From Thioclava sediminum (lineage in GTDB: Bacteria; Pseudomonadota; Alphaproteobacteria; Rhodobacterales; Rhodobacteraceae): a stretch of DNA of 64,000 bases. A model generated the notes under the pieces. That model was given only the letters and a program-made list of their open reading frames with translations, had not been told where the DNA came from and searched no databases. The stretch's first letter is position 1, and every line of letters starts with the position of its first letter. Of this stretch, positions 54,745 through 63,083 are shown piece by piece. The DNA lies in the NCBI RefSeq assembly GCF_002020355.1, contig NZ_MPZV01000001.1:1302001-1366000 (forward strand), given 5' to 3'. The translations under genes and the position numbers were made by a program.

Positions 54745-55113
54745 TTACTTCTTCTTGCCAGCGATGGGTTTCGCCGGACCTTTGCGCGTACGCGCATTCG
54801 TATGGGTGCGCTGACCGCGCACGGGCAGGTTGCGACGGTGACGCAGGCCACGGTAGCAGCCGAGATCCATCAGGCGCTTGACGTTCATCTGAACTTCACG
54901 GCGCAGGTCGCCCTCGACGGTGTAATTGGCGTCGATATGTTCGCGGATGGCGAGCACTTCGGAATCCGAAAGCTCGTTGACGCGGCGGGTCACGTCGACA
55001 CCGGTTGCTTCGCAGATCTGCTTAGCCGAGTGAGGACCGATCCCGGTGATGTAGGTAAGTGCGATCGGGACGCGTTTCCCGGTCGGAATGTTGACGCCAG
55101 CAATACGTGCCAA
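54745..55113 (-). CDS. rpsM: 30S ribosomal protein S13
   Basis: 122 aa. [39 protein letters not shown] is the S13 N-terminus, with the C-terminal [25 protein letters not shown]. The start codon is TTG (55113-55111), giving Met-Ala-Arg-Ile-Ala; AAGGA is 8 bases upstream. TTG for a ribosomal protein is unusual and could limit expression. Confidence 0.97.
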   Translation of the reverse strand: MARIAGVNIPTGKRVPIALTYITGIGPHSAKQICEATGVDVTRRVNELSDSEVLAIREHIDANYTVEGDLRREVQMNVKRLMDLGCYRGLRHRRNLPVRGQRTHTNARTRKGPAKPIAGKKK

Positions 55114-55255
55114 AGCGTGTATCCTTTCGTTGCGAGCCCGTAACCCCAGGCCCTTTTTTCACAACACGAGGCCCGAAACTGGCGCTTCGGACCCCACGAT
55201 TAACTCCCTCGAGAATCTTCCCTTCTCGGAAACGATTCCCGTCGGAGACGCCGTG

Positions 55256-55283
55256 ACCTAGAGGTAAACGCCCTCCGGGTCAA
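55256..55283 (-). promoter_or_regulatory. Possible promoter upstream of rpsM
   Basis: On the minus strand TTGACC (55278-55283), a 16-base spacer and CTAGGT (55256-55261), in the 184-base gap between adk and rpsM. CTAGGT is like the alphaproteobacterial -10 variants, but support is weak. Confidence 0.3.
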
Positions 55284-55297
55284 GGCTTCATTTACGA

Positions 55298-55948
55298 TTA
55301 CTCTTGCTGATCGAGAATTCGAGCGATCGACGTCGCCACGGTCTCGATTTCGGCCAGCCCGTCGATCGTGAAAAGATCGCCCGCGTGGTAGTAGTAGCCG
55401 ATCAGCGGAGAGGTCTTCTTGTAATACTCCATCAACCGGGTGCGCAGGCTGTCTTCGTTGTCGTCCGCGCGGCGCTTCACGTCGGTGCTGCCGCACTTTT
55501 CGCATTTGCCGTCTGCGGGCCAAGGCTTGGTCTGGTCGTGATAGACCTCGCCGCAGCCGCCGCAGGTCGAGCGACCGGTGATGCGGGCGACGAGCGCTTC
55601 GTCATCCACCTGCATCTCGATCACCGCGTCGAGCTTGGTGCCCATCTTGGCGAGCAGCTTGCCCAGAGCGTCGGCCTGCCCCAGCGTGCGCGGGAAGCCG
55701 TCGAAGATGAAGCCCTCGCCACCGGCGGCGAGCTTTTCCTCGATCAGACCGATGACGATCTCGTCGGTCACGAGCTGGCCCTTGGCCATGACATCGGCGA
55801 CGAGATTGCCCATCTCGGTGCCCGAGTCCTTCGCTTCACGCAGCATGTCGCCGGTGGAGAGTTGGACCATGCCGCGCTCTTCGACGAGACGGCGGGCCTG
55901 GGTGCCCTTGCCCGCGCCGGGCGGGCCGAGAAGAATGATATTTGCCAT
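55298..55948 (-). CDS. adk: Adenylate kinase
   Basis: 216 aa. P-loop [31 protein letters not shown]. The LID has a zinc site: CGGC (about residues 129-132) and CEKC (149-152), the Cys4 type rather than the Cys-free form of E. coli. Converts ATP + AMP to 2 ADP. Between secY and rpsM as expected. Confidence 0.98.
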   Translation of the reverse strand: MANIILLGPPGAGKGTQARRLVEERGMVQLSTGDMLREAKDSGTEMGNLVADVMAKGQLVTDEIVIGLIEEKLAAGGEGFIFDGFPRTLGQADALGKLLAKMGTKLDAVIEMQVDDEALVARITGRSTCGGCGEVYHDQTKPWPADGKCEKCGSTDVKRRADDNEDSLRTRLMEYYKKTSPLIGYYYHAGDLFTIDGLAEIETVATSIARILDQQE

Positions 55949-55978
55949 GTCGGCTCCCCCTGAAAACGCTTGGCGGAT

Positions 55979-57349
55979 TTAGCGGCGCGCGGGCGGCTTG
56001 CGCGGCCCCTTCTTCTTCTTGCCCGAACGGCCGCGAAGCTGCGAGCGCTCGATCAGACCCTCGTATTGGTGGGCCAGAAGATGCGACTGAATTTGGTTGA
56101 TGGTGTCCATCGACACGGTGACCACGATTAGAACCGAGGTGCCGCCGAAGTAGAACGGGATGGACAGCTGCGAACGCAGGATCTCGGGCAGAAGGCAGAC
56201 CGCGGCGAGATAGGCGGAACCGATCACGAGAACGCGGCTGACGACGTAGTCGAGATATTCCTCGGTCTTCTTGCCGGGACGGATGCCGGGCACGAAGCCG
56301 CCTTGGCTCTTCAGGTTATCCGCGACCTCGTCCGATTTGAACGACACGTTCGCGGTGTAGAAGTAGGCGAAGAACACGATCATCGCGACGTAGAACAACA
56401 GATACAGCGGCTGACCCGGGCCGAAATAGGCGAGGATCGTCGACATCACCGGACCGGTATTCTGGCCCGAGAAGGTCGCAATGGTGGTCGGCAGCAGCAG
56501 CAGCGACGAGGCGAAGATCGCAGGGATGACGCCCGCCGGGTTCACCTTGATCGGCAGGTGGCTGGAGCCGCCGTCATAGACCTTCATCCCCACCTGGCGG
56601 CGCGGATACTGGATATGGATCTTGCGCAGGGCGCGCTCCATGAAGACGACGAAGGTAATCACGATCGCGATCATCAGGATCACCCCGAGGATCACCGGGG
56701 TGGAGATCGCACCGGCGCGGCCCTGCTCGAGGAAGCGGGCGAGAGCCGCCGGGATTTCCGCGACGATACCGACGAAGATGATGAGCGAGATGCCGTTGCC
56801 GATGCCGCGTGCGGTGATCTGCTCACCCAGCCACATCAGGAACATGGTGCCGCCGACGAGCGTGATGACCACGGCAGCGACGAAGAACAGGCCCGGATCA
56901 TGCGCCAGATCGCCCTTCTCGAGCGATACGGCCAGACCCCATGCCTGGAAGGTCGCCAGAGCCACGGTCGCATAGCGCGTGATCTGGTTGATCTTCTTGC
57001 GGCCCTGCTCGCCTTCCTTCTTCATCTGCTCGAGTGCGGGCACCAGAGCGGTCAGAAGCTGGATGATGATCGAGGCCGAGATGTAGGGCATGATGCCGAG
57101 CGCGAAGACGCCCATCCGGCCGAGCGCACCGCCCGTGAACATCGACAACACGCCGCCGAGGCCAGAGCCCGCGCTTTGCATGAATTCGCGCAGTGCCTGC
57201 GCGTCGATGCCCGGAACCGGAATATAGGTCCCGAGGCGGTAGATGATCAGCAAACCAATGGTGAAGAAGATGCGCTGGCGCAGCTCGGTGGCTTTGCCCA
57301 GGGCGTCCCAGCTGAGGTTCGCCGCCATTTGCTCTGCAGCAGATGCCAT
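55979..57349 (-). CDS. secY: Preprotein translocase subunit SecY
   Basis: 456 aa, 10 membrane helices. N-terminal LRQRIFFTIGLLIIYRLGTYIPVPGIDAQAL, plug helix region SGLGGVLSMFTGGALGRMGVFALGIMPYISASIIIQLL, and cytosolic loop RRQVGMKVYDGGSSHLPIKVNPAGVIPAIFASSLLLLP. The ATG at 57349 (MASAAEQMAANLSW) is the family start; longer in-frame starts are less likely. Confidence 0.97.
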   Translation of the reverse strand: MASAAEQMAANLSWDALGKATELRQRIFFTIGLLIIYRLGTYIPVPGIDAQALREFMQSAGSGLGGVLSMFTGGALGRMGVFALGIMPYISASIIIQLLTALVPALEQMKKEGEQGRKKINQITRYATVALATFQAWGLAVSLEKGDLAHDPGLFFVAAVVITLVGGTMFLMWLGEQITARGIGNGISLIIFVGIVAEIPAALARFLEQGRAGAISTPVILGVILMIAIVITFVVFMERALRKIHIQYPRRQVGMKVYDGGSSHLPIKVNPAGVIPAIFASSLLLLPTTIATFSGQNTGPVMSTILAYFGPGQPLYLLFYVAMIVFFAYFYTANVSFKSDEVADNLKSQGGFVPGIRPGKKTEEYLDYVVSRVLVIGSAYLAAVCLLPEILRSQLSIPFYFGGTSVLIVVTVSMDTINQIQSHLLAHQYEGLIERSQLRGRSGKKKKGPRKPPARR

Positions 57350-57371
57350 ATGCTCGTCTCTTTCATGTAAA

Positions 57372-57403
57372 GCGCCGCCCAACCGGTTCCCGGTCGGCGG
57401 CGC
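57372..57403 (-). terminator. Hairpin between rplO and secY
   Basis: GCGCCGCC (57372-57379) pairs with GGCGGCGC (57396-57403), and inner ACCGG/CCGGT pairs continue the stem. About 50 bases after the rplO stop; no U-tract on the minus strand. Likely an attenuator or RNase-processing stem. Confidence 0.45.
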
Positions 57404-57452
57404 CTAGAAAACCTTCGCCTATGTAATCGGGCCGGAGCCCGCTCACAACAGC

Positions 57453-57920
57453 TTATTCAGCGGCCTGCGCCACCGTGACCGAGCCGCCAGCCTTCTCGAC
57501 AGCCTCAACGGCCGATTTCGAAGCGCCGGTGACCTTCAGAGCCACTTTCGACTTGATGTCGCCCTTGGCGAGAACACGCACGCCATCGAGCTTGCGGCGC
57601 ACAACACCGGCCGCGACCAGCGCGTCTTCGGTGATGTCCGACTTCGCGTCGAGCTTGCCGGCTTCGATGAATTTCTCGATCTGGCCGAGGTTCACGACGT
57701 TGAACTTCTTCGCGTTCGGCTTGGTGAAGCCACGCTTCGGCAGACGACGATAGAGCGGCATCTGGCCGCCTTCGTAACCGTTCAGGGCCACACCCGAACG
57801 CGACTTCTGACCTTTGATACCACGGCCAGCCATCTTGCCTTTGCCCGAGCCGGGACCGCGGGCGACGCGTTTTTTCTTCTGGGCCGCGCCTTCGTTGTCG
57901 CGCAGTTCATTGAGTTTCAT
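57453..57920 (-). CDS. rplO: 50S ribosomal protein L15
   Basis: 155 aa. [44 protein letters not shown] is the L15 N-terminus, then [16 protein letters not shown] and a C-terminal L18e/L15P domain. ATG preceded by GGAGAAG. In this window rplO opens the transcript: no rpmD or rpsE precedes it, and a convincing promoter does. Confidence 0.98.
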   Translation of the reverse strand: MKLNELRDNEGAAQKKKRVARGPGSGKGKMAGRGIKGQKSRSGVALNGYEGGQMPLYRRLPKRGFTKPNAKKFNVVNLGQIEKFIEAGKLDAKSDITEDALVAAGVVRRKLDGVRVLAKGDIKSKVALKVTGASKSAVEAVEKAGGSVTVAQAAE

Positions 57921-58015
57921 ATCGCTTCTCCTTGCCGGAACACCTTCCCGAAGCGAGTGCGGAAGGGACACGGCTTTTCGTGTTGATTCTGATGCGGCCG
58001 TCGGGCCACCGGGGG

Positions 58016-58044
58016 CGTATAGTGCGTTTGCCCCTCGCACGCAA
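58016..58044 (-). promoter_or_regulatory. Candidate rplO promoter
   Basis: Minus strand: TTGCGT (58039-58044), exactly 17 bases, TATACG (58016-58021); about 96 bases ahead of the rplO ATG. Good match and spacing for a housekeeping promoter. Confidence 0.5.
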
Positions 58045-58285
58045 CTCCCGCGTTTTCGCGCAATCGGGGCGGTGTCGCGGCCAGCGCGCGCCCTGCCCCA
58101 CCGGGCCGGTCGCCCGAAGGTCACGCACCTCGGGCGTGGTATGGCGCCTCCGATCTCTCGCCGCCCCATCACGATGCCGCGATGAGCCAGCCGCAGGTCT
58201 ATATAGACGCCAAAGCGCCGGCCAGCGAGCCCGAGCAGACGAAGCTGTCCGCACGGCCGGGGCCTTCTCTTATCCCGTGCGGCGC

Positions 58286-58315
58286 TTGACCTTCCCGCCC
58301 CCCGCTCGCTACTGC
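58286..58315 (+). promoter_or_regulatory. Candidate promoter of the epimerase gene
   Basis: TTGACC (58286-58291), 18-base spacer, TACTGC (58310-58315), 26 bases ahead of the ATG at 58342. The -10 is a weak match. Confidence 0.35.
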
Positions 58316-58341
58316 ACAGACAGCATTGGCGAGGGACTTTC

Positions 58342-59355
58342 ATGACGCGCATCCTGATCACCGGCACCGCAGGTTTCATCGGCTACCATCTGGCGAAGCT
58401 GCTGCTCGACGAGGGCTATCGGGTGCATGGCTATGACGGGATGACCGACTATTATGATGTCGCCCTGAAACAGCGCCGCCACGCGATGCTGCTGCAGAAC
58501 CCGAATTTCTCCGCGACCGAGGGGATGCTCGAAGATCTCGAGACGTTCGACGCGATGGCGGATGAGTTCGAACCGGAGATCATCGTCCATCTCGCAGCGC
58601 AGGCGGGCGTGCGCTACAGCCTCGAGCAGCCCCGCGCTTATATCGACGCCAACATCGTCGGCACCTTCAACGTGATGGAGGCCGCGCGCCGCCACGAGGT
58701 ACAGCACCTGCTGATGGCTTCGACCTCCTCGGTCTATGGCGCGAACGAGGACATGCCCTATGCCGAGACCGACAAGGCCGACACGCAGCTGACTATCTAC
58801 GCGGCGACGAAGAAGGCGACCGAGTCGATGGGCCATTCCTATGCTCATCTGTGGAACCTACCGACGACGATGTTCCGCTTCTTCACGGTCTACGGGCCGT
58901 GGGGCCGTCCCGACATGGCGCTGTTCAAGTTCACCGATGCGATCCTGAACGACCGTCCGATCGACATCTACAATCACGGCGAGATGTATCGCGACTTCAC
59001 CTATGTCGAAGATCTCGTGCGCGGCATCCGCCTGCTGATCGACGCAGCCCCCGAGCGCCCGGCGTCGCGTGACGAGATCGCCGAGGGCGACAGCCTCTCG
59101 CCCGTGGCCCCCTATCGGATCGTCAATATCGGCAATTCCGACAAGGTGAAGCTGCTGGATTTCGTCGATGCGCTGGAGGCCGAGCTGGGTCGCCCCGCAA
59201 AGCGCAATTACATGGAGATGCAGAAAGGCGACGTGCCCGCGACCTGGGCCGATGCCTCGCTTCTGCAGTCCCTCACCGGCTATCGCCCGCAGACCGATGT
59301 GCGCGAGGGGATCGCGAAATTTGTGGCGTGGTTCCGCGACTATTACGGGAAATAA
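58342..59355 (+). CDS. NAD-dependent epimerase (UDP-glucuronate 4-epimerase-like)
   Basis: 337 aa extended [30 protein letters not shown] (GxxGxxG), [33 protein letters not shown], catalytic YAATKKATE (YxxxK) and [47 protein letters not shown]. This long set matches UDP-glucuronate 4-epimerases (LpsL/GlaE), which make UDP-galacturonate for surface polysaccharides. Divergent from rplO; GAGGG precedes the ATG. Confidence 0.93.
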   Translation: MTRILITGTAGFIGYHLAKLLLDEGYRVHGYDGMTDYYDVALKQRRHAMLLQNPNFSATEGMLEDLETFDAMADEFEPEIIVHLAAQAGVRYSLEQPRAYIDANIVGTFNVMEAARRHEVQHLLMASTSSVYGANEDMPYAETDKADTQLTIYAATKKATESMGHSYAHLWNLPTTMFRFFTVYGPWGRPDMALFKFTDAILNDRPIDIYNHGEMYRDFTYVEDLVRGIRLLIDAAPERPASRDEIAEGDSLSPVAPYRIVNIGNSDKVKLLDFVDALEAELGRPAKRNYMEMQKGDVPATWADASLLQSLTGYRPQTDVREGIAKFVAWFRDYYGK

Positions 59356-59439
59356 CCTCTCCTCCCCTTGCCGCAGCGCAGCAATCGCCTAAGTCACGGG
59401 GCTGATACCCGGCGCTACACCTATTTTCGGAGACTACCC

Positions 59440-60618
59440 ATGACGCTCGAACCCCGCCACGCGCGGGCCGTGATCCTGTCGCTGGCCCTTGGCACTTTCG
59501 GTATCGGCGTGATCGAATTTGCGTCCATGGGGCTGCTGCCCTATTACGCGGCCGATTTCGGTATCTCCGAGGCGCGGGCGGGTCATGCGATTTCGGCCTA
59601 TGCGCTTGGCGTTGTGATCGGCGCGCCGCTTCTGGCGGTGATCGGCGCGAAAATCCCGCGCAAGCAGTTCCTGATCGGGTTGATGGGCTTCTATGCGGTG
59701 GCGAACCTGCTGGCCGGGTTCGCGCCGAACATGGATAGCTTCATGGCAGCGCGTTTCGCCTCCGGCCTGCCGCATGGCGCCTATTTCGGGATGGCGATGC
59801 TGTTCGCCGCCGATCTGATGCCCGTGGGCAAACGCGCGCAGGGCATTGCGATGGTGATCACTGGGCTGACCATCGCGAACATCGTGGGCGTGCCGCTCGC
59901 AGGTGCGATCGGGCAGAATTTCGGCTGGCGCTGGGGCTTTGCCATCGTCGCGGTGATCTGCGCGGCCTCCGCATTGATGATCGCGCGCGTCGCCCCCGCG
60001 ACGCCGCGCGACCCGAATGCCAGCCCGATGCGCGAACTGGGCGCGCTGGCCAATCGTTCGGTCTGGCTGACGCTGCTGGTCGGCTCCATCGGCTTCGGCG
60101 GTATCTTCGCGGTTTATTCCTACCTGTCGGCGGCGATGATCGACACGCAGGCGGGCCCCGCCTGGACGATCCCCGTGGCGCTTTCCGCCTTTGGCGTGGG
60201 CGGCACTCTGGGCAACTGGATTTCGGGCAAGCTGTCGGATTGGTCGCGCTTCGGCGCAGGCGTGATCCTGCTTTGCGGGATGATCGTGATGTCGATCCTC
60301 TACACCTTCACGATCGGCAACTGGGTCGCGATGTCGGTGGCGATGATCGCACTCGGGTCGACCGCCGGGATGGTGATCCCGATGCAGATGCGTCTGATGG
60401 AGGTCGCGGGCGAGGCCCAGACACTCGCCGCCGCCCTCAACCACGCGGCTTTCAACCTCGCCAATGCGATCGGGCCGTTCCTTGCCGGGATCGCGCTTGC
60501 GAACGGCTATGGCTGGACGGCTACCGGCTATGTCGGCGCGGGGTTGGCGGCGGCGGGGCTCGTCTTCCTCGCCATCGCATGGCTCGATAGCCGCCGCCCC
60601 GCCGCCGTTCCCGCTTAG
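59440..60618 (+). CDS. MFS transporter (arabinose efflux/AraJ-like)
   Basis: 392 aa, 12 membrane segments. LGTFGIGVIEFASMGLLPYYAADFGISEARAGHAISAYALGVVIGAPLLAVIGAKIPRKQFLIGLMGFYAVANLLAGFAPNMDSFMAARFASGLPHGAYFG is the DHA1 N-terminal half (motif A G-x-x-x-x-x-P-R-K and motif C region). Likely exports sugars or drugs; substrate unknown. GGAG precedes the ATG. Its stop converges on the YdeP gene with a 4-base overlap. Confidence 0.92.
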   Translation: MTLEPRHARAVILSLALGTFGIGVIEFASMGLLPYYAADFGISEARAGHAISAYALGVVIGAPLLAVIGAKIPRKQFLIGLMGFYAVANLLAGFAPNMDSFMAARFASGLPHGAYFGMAMLFAADLMPVGKRAQGIAMVITGLTIANIVGVPLAGAIGQNFGWRWGFAIVAVICAASALMIARVAPATPRDPNASPMRELGALANRSVWLTLLVGSIGFGGIFAVYSYLSAAMIDTQAGPAWTIPVALSAFGVGGTLGNWISGKLSDWSRFGAGVILLCGMIVMSILYTFTIGNWVAMSVAMIALGSTAGMVIPMQMRLMEVAGEAQTLAAALNHAAFNLANAIGPFLAGIALANGYGWTATGYVGAGLAAAGLVFLAIAWLDSRRPAAVPA

Positions 60619-62897
60619 GCCTTCTCGATGCGGACCGGGACGCCCTTCGAGCCGGGCGTCTTCGACAGCTCGTCATTGAGCCCCACCGGCACCAGCACGT
60701 TGCATTCCGGGTAATAGCCCCCGACCGTGCCGCGCGGCAGCTCGAAGGTGATGACGCTCAGCCCGGTCTTGCGGCGCGCGATCCCGTCATCCATGTCGCC
60801 ATGGACCACGACCGGATCGCCGTGCTCGAGCCCGAGATCGGCCATGTCGATCTTGTTCATCAACAGCACGTCGCGCGTCCCTTCGATGCCGCGGAACCGG
60901 TCCGAATAGCCGTAGATCGTGGTGTTGAACTGGTCGTTCGAGCGCATGGTGATCATCCGGAAACGGCCCGGCTTGTCCTCGAACCCAAGCGCGTTGAGCT
61001 TAGACGGCGTGGTGAATTCCAGCTTGCCGCTTTCTGTCTTCCAGATGCGATCATGCGCCGGGTTGCCGCGCCAGAAGCCGCCGGGCTCGTTCATCCGCTC
61101 GTTGAAGCCGCGGAAGTCGTCCGGGTAGGTCGCCTCGATCAGATCGCGGACGACGGAATAATCCTTCACCCATTCGTCCCATTGCAGCTTCGGGTTCGGC
61201 GCGCAGGCCGCTTTCGCAATGCCGCAGGTGATCGCCAATTCGGATTTCAGCTTGTCCGAGGCGGGCGTGCTTTTGCCAAGCGAGCCGTGGATTTTCGAGA
61301 AACTGTCCTCGACCGAGACATATTGATTGCCGCTCTCCTGCTCGTCCCTCTCGGACCGGCTCAGGCAGGGCAGAATATAGGCCACCTTGCCCGGATAGAG
61401 ATGCGAGCGGTTGAGCTTGGTCGAGATCATCACCGTCAGCTTCTGCTTCGGCCAAGCCTCTTCGATCCGCTCGCTATCGGGCAGCGCGCGCACGAGGTTA
61501 CCGCCAAGCGAGAACATGGCCGAAACCTTGCCCTCCATCATCGCCTGCGCCGCATCGACGATGTGGAAGCCGTCTTCCTGCGGCGGCTCGAAGCCGTAAA
61601 GCTCGCGGAGCTTGTCCATCGGGATCAGCTTTGCCTTCTCGGCAATGCCAACGGTTCGCTGGCCCTGCACGTTGGAGTGTCCGCGCACCGGGCAACAGCC
61701 CGCGCCCTTGCGACCGATATTGCCGCGCAGCGCGAGGAAGTTCACCAGCATCCCGATATTGGTCGCGCCATGGGCGTGCTGGGTCAGCCCCATCCCATAG
61801 ACGCCGATGACCTTCTCGGCGTGGATATAGACATCGGCCGCCTGACGCAGTTCGGCCTCGGAAAGCCCGCATTCCTCGGTGATCTTGTCCCACGGTGTCG
61901 TGCGGCAGAAGGTCAGGAACCCGTCATAATTGACCGCGTGTTCCTTCAGGAAGTCCCAGTCGATGATCGCCGAGCGGCCCTGTGCCTGCGCTTTTTCGTC
62001 CTCTTCGATGACCGCCTTGCATAGGCCGGTCAGCGCCGCGATGTCCGAGCCAGCTTTGAGTTGGTGATACTGGTCGGAAATCTTGGTCTCGCGGCCCGTC
62101 GCCATATCGTAGAGGTTCTGCGGATCGACGAAGCTGACGAGCCCCTGCTCTTTCACCGGGTTGAAGGTGACGATCTTCGCGCCCCGATCCTTCGCCGCCT
62201 TCAGTGGATGCAGGAAGCGTGGCGAGTTGGTGCCGGGGTTCTGTCCGAAGAAGAAGTAGCAATCGGTCTCTTCGAGGTCTTCCCAAAGCACCGTGCCCAC
62301 CGACGAGCCGATCACCTTCTTCAGGCCGACCGACGTCGTCTCGTGACACATATTCGAACTTTGCGGCAGGTTGTTGTTGCCATAGGCGCGGGCCATCAGC
62401 GCCCAGAGATAGCTGGCCTCCAGACCCGCATGGCCCGATGAGTAGAACACGACTTCCTTCTTCGGCAGACCTTTCAGGATCGACCCGATCTCGGAAAAGG
62501 CCTCGTCCCAGCTCACCTCGACATAGCGATCGGTGGCGCGATCAAAGCGCATCGGCGCAGTCAGACGGCCGGTCTTTTCCAGCTCATGATCGGACCAGTC
62601 CATCAGGTCCGAGACCGTGTGATCGTCCCAGAACTCGGGCGTGTGGCGCGACTTGGTCATCTCCCACAGCGTCGCCTTCGCCCCGTTCTCGCAGAATTCG
62701 AACGGGTGGTAATTGGCGGGTTTCGGGAAAGCACAGGACGAGCACATGAGACCGCCCGGTTTGTTCTGACGCTCCAGCTCGCGCAGCACATCCGGCGAGG
62801 GCCAGGAGTCGCCAAAGACCCGGGCAATGCCCCGCATCGAGCCCCAACCACCGGAGGGGCCGCTTTCTTCGGGTAGTTTATCAAGCTTGTCAGACAT
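60615..62897 (-). CDS. FdhF/YdeP family molybdopterin oxidoreductase
   Basis: 760 aa, a DMSO-reductase-superfamily enzyme of the YdeP type. N-terminal Cys motif CSSCAFPKP...FCENGAK, then ATLWEMTKSRHTPEFWDDHTVSDL, molybdopterin domains (GLTQHAHGATNIGMLVNFLALRGNIGRKGAGCCPVRGHSNVQGQRTVGI; MFSLGGNLVRALPD; RSNDQFNTTIYGYSDRFRGI) and the C-terminal cofactor-binding beta-barrel. Not a selenoprotein (no in-frame TGA). YdeP proteins aid acid or formate metabolism in E. coli; substrate uncertain. Upstream lie cydB (same strand) and a hairpin. Confidence 0.9.
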   Translation of the reverse strand: MSDKLDKLPEESGPSGGWGSMRGIARVFGDSWPSPDVLRELERQNKPGGLMCSSCAFPKPANYHPFEFCENGAKATLWEMTKSRHTPEFWDDHTVSDLMDWSDHELEKTGRLTAPMRFDRATDRYVEVSWDEAFSEIGSILKGLPKKEVVFYSSGHAGLEASYLWALMARAYGNNNLPQSSNMCHETTSVGLKKVIGSSVGTVLWEDLEETDCYFFFGQNPGTNSPRFLHPLKAAKDRGAKIVTFNPVKEQGLVSFVDPQNLYDMATGRETKISDQYHQLKAGSDIAALTGLCKAVIEEDEKAQAQGRSAIIDWDFLKEHAVNYDGFLTFCRTTPWDKITEECGLSEAELRQAADVYIHAEKVIGVYGMGLTQHAHGATNIGMLVNFLALRGNIGRKGAGCCPVRGHSNVQGQRTVGIAEKAKLIPMDKLRELYGFEPPQEDGFHIVDAAQAMMEGKVSAMFSLGGNLVRALPDSERIEEAWPKQKLTVMISTKLNRSHLYPGKVAYILPCLSRSERDEQESGNQYVSVEDSFSKIHGSLGKSTPASDKLKSELAITCGIAKAACAPNPKLQWDEWVKDYSVVRDLIEATYPDDFRGFNERMNEPGGFWRGNPAHDRIWKTESGKLEFTTPSKLNALGFEDKPGRFRMITMRSNDQFNTTIYGYSDRFRGIEGTRDVLLMNKIDMADLGLEHGDPVVVHGDMDDGIARRKTGLSVITFELPRGTVGGYYPECNVLVPVGLNDELSKTPGSKGVPVRIEKA

Positions 62898-62938
62898 GGC
62901 GCGTCGCTCCTCCGGGGTCGATCCGCGCATATGAAATT

Positions 62939-62962
62939 GCGCGCGCCCCGAGGGGCGCGCGC
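62939..62962 (-). terminator. GC-rich hairpin between cydB and the YdeP gene
   Basis: GCGCGCGCCCC (62939-62949) and GGGGCGCGCGC (62952-62962) are perfectly complementary; a tight hairpin 121 bases past the cydB stop and 42 bases before the YdeP start. On the minus strand it is followed by AATTTCATAT. Probably the cyd terminator. Confidence 0.55.
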
Positions 62963-63083
62963 AGGCCAGCCGACCGGCTGAAGACCGCAGAGGGAAAGGC
63001 TCTGCTTATGATGCGCGGGATGTTGGTCACATCGTTCCAACCCTGCCTGCGCCCGGTCGGTTCCAGCCGTCCCGTAGTCTCAC

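Larger units (their letters stand above)
57921..58341. other. 421-base divergent intergenic region between rplO and an epimerase gene
   Basis: No protein gene can be supported. It holds promoters for the two divergent transcripts (described separately), the rplO leader of about 90 bases, and GC-rich filler. Notable absence: rpmD/rpsE, which usually precede rplO. Confidence 0.6.

Noticed and set aside
57921-58341. A hidden rpmD or other gene between rplO and the epimerase
   Set aside because: No frame encodes an L30-like protein; the open frames are shadows with no start context.
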